Shown here: positions 60,501 through 64,000 of the stretch, one piece after another
How positions within the stretch are numbered: the stretch's first letter is position 1
Layout: every line of letters starts with the position of its first letter
Source: Adineta steineri
Lineage: Eukaryota; Rotifera; Eurotatoria; Adinetida; Adinetidae
Length of the DNA stretch: 64,000 nucleotides
Assembly: GCA_905250115.1 (NCBI GenBank)
Contig: CAJNOI010000061.1
Location: 62,001-126,000, forward strand
Direction of reading: 5' to 3'
Notes under the pieces: model-generated
The model's database searches: none
What the model saw: only the letters and a program-made list of their open reading frames with translations
Told to the model about the DNA's origin: nothing
Position numbers and translations under genes: made by a program

Positions 60501-63500
60501 GAGAACATATATTTGATAAACGAACAAAAATAAATGAATTTATTTCTAAACTTGAGGTATTGATAGATTAAAAATAGAATTAATAGGTTCAAGAATTTTA
60601 TTTATGTTTAGGATCTATATGGTACAGGTAGTCATTTCTATATTGCTAAAAAACTTCGATCTGGTCAATTACATATTATAAGTGAATTAACATGTCCAAG
60701 TAATGATAAAACTTTAGATAAAACTGACCTATCAACATATCATAATATTATCGTATATAAAAATCCATCATTATTACCCGATACTGTTTTACAAGGTGAA
60801 GAATTTGAACCAATTATGCTTAATATAGTTTATGGTTTTCCTGATGCTAGTCGTCATGCATCACGTTTACAACCAACAAAACATATATCAAAAAATACGA
60901 CATTATTAGAATTAAAAGAAATTCTATGTTATGATTATTTTCAAAATGATAATCCTCAACGATTGAAACAAATACGTATGGGTAAATTAAATTTAGAAGA
61001 AAAAAATAATCGTAAATCACGTCGAGAATATAAACCAGATGAAGAAAAACAAACATTAGAACAATTACATTTACAAGATGGTGATACATTAGGAATTGAC
61101 GATAAAAATTCATTGTAAATAATTATAGTTTTCTTTTGCCTTTACTATTAGATTAAATTTTTTTGTTTTTAGTGTACCGAATTGGAAAGATGCATCATCA
61201 AATAATACGAATTTAGGAAAAAATCAATTATCATTAACAATTAAAAATTGTTTGGATACTGCTTATACAAAACCAATGACTTATAGTTGTTTCAATACCA
61301 CAGTAAATTTTTTGATATATTTAATATAGAGCAAAATCTCTCTTAGTAAGCGTTCTGTTAGTGTGACTAGTGAATAGTTTTCTTCTTTCTGTCGATTATT
61401 AGTTATACAGTATGAATAAGTATATTTGATCTATGCATCAACTACTACATGCATGCATTGAGGTGTGACATTATGACAAATGTTATTCTTTGTGAATCAT
61501 AATCACTTAAGATCTCTAGAAATCAAAATATTAGTGCATCACAATCGAAAAATCTTTTATCTCAAAGAATTTAATTAAAAATTGATAAACTAGAGAATAT
61601 ATGAATAGTAGATCTTATGTAGCTGTGGTAAACAATATATCAATTTTTTCTTTGTTCAATTTAGCTCATTGGAGAAGTTAAATTAATGGCTATTCAAGCA
61701 TTTGGTATATTATTAGAAGCTGACATGTGTCGTCTATATGTTGATGATAATCCTGATTTAGCTCATATTCCTTGTATGTTAAATTTTGATAGATAATTAA
61801 AAAAATCAAATCTTTTTTATCTTAGTATATGATCATCAAAGTGTTGATACAATTAATTTTAAAGACAATAATACAAATTTATGTTTAAAATTTGGTCATG
61901 CATTGAAAGAGAATGATCTTCTTCTATATATTTTATCAGATCGTGAACCATGCTCATTAGAACTTGTTGTTGATCAAAATATAACATTAACAGAATTATG
62001 GCTTCAAATTAAACATGAACTTAAGATGGATTGTAAATAAATAAATTATTCATAATTTCATGATTTTTATTTTATTTTTATTAGATAACGATAATGAATA
62101 CCATTTATGTGAAGTAACATCATCGTTAGCCGATGATGAACAACCACTAAATGATTTCGATCAAACATTAAGTGCTAATTCACTTACAAATGGAGCACAA
62201 TTAACAATGAGACCAGGAAGTGTTGCACCAAAAAATCATGTTCGATTGAAAATCTTCCGAATTCTCGATAAAATTTATGAACCAATGGAAGCTAGTACGA
62301 ATAAAGTTTTATATAGTGTTGATTTTCTTATTAAAAAAGCAAGAGGATACTCAGCATATCTAAAATTTCTGAAAGCATTTCTGTATTAGAACGTATCTTC
62401 ATTTAGTCGAAGTCTTTCACTGACGCAATCTAATTTTCAATAATACTTTGATCAAGTATTCCAGAGTCTAACTAGGACTATTATAAAACAAGTTAGTCGA
62501 TGGAAAAGCTCCATTTACTATCATAAATTTCTTGTCTATTGATCTATCTTAATACTAATATTCGAAAGCTCATGTCTAATATTAATATCTATAATAATTC
62601 ATTTGTTCTAATTTTTCTCTGAATTTAAAATGATACAGTTATTTTGTTTTCTTTTTCTTAGTTCACATTGATCCGAAATATAATACGATTGAATTTGGCG
62701 AATATTTTGAATTACCGATTATATCTCCATTTAATGTTCTTCGTGAACGTATTGCTCAATATATTGAATTTAGAGTTCCATCTAATTATGCACGTGATGT
62801 TAAACCATCAGAATTTATTCGTCTTTTTGATATGGAAAATAATCAACCAGTTTCTATTATTCATGAGCCAATTCTTACAACTCTCAAGTAAATATCTTTA
62901 TTTAAAGAAAAAAATATCTAACTTCTTTTTTTTTGTTATTTTAGACAAGCTAAAGTACAAGATCTCGATTCATATGCATTTGAATTATTATCTTATCCTG
63001 AATCTTTAGCTAAAAGAGATTTACTTCTCAATATAGTCTATAATAAAGATGATGATGGAAATTATTTTCAACATCAATTTGAAGTTCATTGGCCATTAAA
63101 AGAAAATATCATTGCCAAATATGAATATCTTGAACAACATGTTTTAACACGTGTGGCATCATATATGACAAATAATCTTCATTTTCAAAAAGTTACTAAA
63201 GAAAAATTAAAAATAACTTTAGCGCGTTATTTTCCTGATCGTGCTGAATGGATAATTATTGATCCTCGTTCATCATCAAATACAAGTCAACCAACAAATA
63301 AAAAAAATAAAACATCAAATACACCAACAAAATCGAATCTTAAACTTGAACCGTATAAATTAACTGATTTAACTGTAATCGGTGTTCTTGAAGGCGAACA
63401 ATTAACAGTTGAAGATTTTGATACAAAATATGATAAAAAAAGAAGACGAGAAATTCAACAAGAAAAAGAACAAAATAGATTAAGTCGTGACAAGAATCGA

Positions 63501-63596
63501 ACAGATAATGATCATAATAAAAAGAATGGATCTAGTGGACGTCGAAAATCACCGCAAAATACAATGCGAATTGATGTTGATGATTTTGATAATTAA
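57599..63596 (+). CDS. USP40: Ubiquitin carboxyl-terminal hydrolase 40
   Basis: About 20 exons: 57599-57647, 57701-57797, 57854-57903, 58444-58535, 58594-58707, 58763-58927, 58982-59131, 59187-59327, 59383-59523, 59576-59764, 59833-59898, 59953-60317, 60373-60556, 60612-61114, 61173-61302, 61665-61773, 61826-62032, 62085-62294 (donor uncertain; 62315 also keeps frame), 62662-62887, 62945-63596. About 1280 residues (human 1235). Catalytic Cys box NLCGLQNQGATCYLN, TDSFGWQSNE and HQDVHELNRLLFDA, zinc-type CxxC pairs, and His box GTCYSGHYYGYIKD are present. Ubiquitin-like regions follow; the C-terminus is Lys/Arg-rich. The start makes MIDNLSGDDGGGGGGE. The Cys codon is split TG|T by an intron. 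A four-codon upstream frame (57591) ends over the ATG. Confidence 0.9.
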
Positions 63597-63753
63597 TCCA
63601 TAAGTTAACTTTATCTCTTTATTGAATTGTTATTTATAAATATATATATATTTTTTATACATAAACTAGACTCATTCCAGAGTATGTGTTGAATTTTCGT
63701 TTTTTTTTTAAATAAAACATCAAATGTGATAAGATCTGATGAGCTCTTTTGTT

Positions 63754-64000
63754 TTATTGAAATTCATTAACTTCACCTAATATAGCATGGCAATGCGAAC
63801 ATTGATGAGTAGTTTTTTTACATGATGGAAGACAAAATGGAATAATAAAGAGGCAACAACAAAACAAAAAAAGAATAATTGCAAGAGCAAAAGTAAGAGC
63901 AGTACTAGTTGTATGAACACGTGTATGACCTGTTACACCACAATGTGGACATACAGCATTAGTAGAAAATCGTGGCCATCTATAACCAGGTGGAAATGGT
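63754..64000 (-). CDS. LITAF-domain membrane protein, 3' part (continues beyond the window)
   Basis: The last 82 residues are visible. A Pro-rich end (PFPPGYRWP) leads into CPHCGVTGHTRVHTTSTAL, then a hydrophobic membrane-dipping segment (ALTFALAIILFLFCCCLFII), PFCLPSCKK, and HQCSHCHAILGEVNEF before the stop. The paired CxxC...HxCxxC zinc knuckles around a hydrophobic helix define the LITAF/SIMPLE/CDIP1 family, monotopic proteins of late endosomes and lysosomes. The upstream exons lie to the right of the window. Converges with USP40; the stop codons are 157 bases apart. Confidence 0.9.
   Translation of the reverse strand, partial: PFPPGYRWPRFSTNAVCPHCGVTGHTRVHTTSTALTFALAIILFLFCCCLFIIPFCLPSCKKTTHQCSHCHAILGEVNEFQ

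Overview
This is a eukaryotic nuclear segment, very probably from a bdelloid rotifer. The DNA is strongly AT-rich and the protein-coding genes are animal genes (SMC6, USP40, CCDC93, golgin-45, FBXO22, GCSH, a LITAF-domain protein). They are cut by many small introns, mostly 45-60 bases, with GT...AG ends. Short tracts of TGTGGG, which I recall as the telomeric hexamer reported for bdelloids, are scattered through the left third. Several genes look foreign to animals: a DUF2807-like adhesin pair, a fungal-type Dal5/allantoate-family permease and an intronless vWA-papain protein. Inverted and tandem gene duplicates also fit that group. The species cannot be fixed from the sequence. Two runs of ten N (5655-5664 and 16103-16112) mark assembly gaps, both inside tandem repeats.

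Left part (1-18 kb), repeat-rich and accessory: a decayed tyrosine-kinase pseudogene (1-1416); a GC-richer, intronless vWA + papain-like peptidase + zinc-ribbon gene (2270-4279, minus); telomere-like foldback repeats (4.9, 5.6, 8.4, 8.6, 13.1, 15.1 kb); a large foldback element built of about 62-base units (6360-7588); a small terminal-inverted-repeat element (9006-9603); an inverted gene duplication encoding two near-identical 79-residue proteins, each with the same heat-shock-element-like array upstream (10391-12051); a truncated NADAR-domain gene that stops at a telomere-like block; and a secreted Cys-rich/Thr-rich/Kelch gene (13891-16578).

Middle (18-40.5 kb), gene-dense core: an unusual TALE homeodomain protein with a BRCA1/BARD1-type tandem BRCT (18178-19616, minus); a small unknown gene; FBXO22; golgin-45/BLZF1; a NFIL3/PAR-type bZIP (minus); CCDC93 of the CCC endosomal complex; two diverged four-helix membrane paralogues (minus); and a 13-exon, 1417-residue disordered scaffold with an AKAP2/MISP-type C-terminal region.

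Right part (41.6-64 kb): a direct tandem duplicate of DUF2807/GIN-like surface proteins; a basic coiled-coil nuclear protein (minus); a broken last exon of an MFS permease followed by an intact seven-exon permease; SMC6 in 16 exons, whose last intron carries a 780-bp TTAA-flanked element; another long-TIR element (55467-56185); GCSH; USP40 in about 20 exons; and, converging on it, the 3' part of a LITAF-domain gene that runs off the right edge.

Exon models were built by hand from splice signals. For every multi-exon CDS the exon lengths sum to an intact reading frame. Unlisted stretches are AT-rich with no supported gene.
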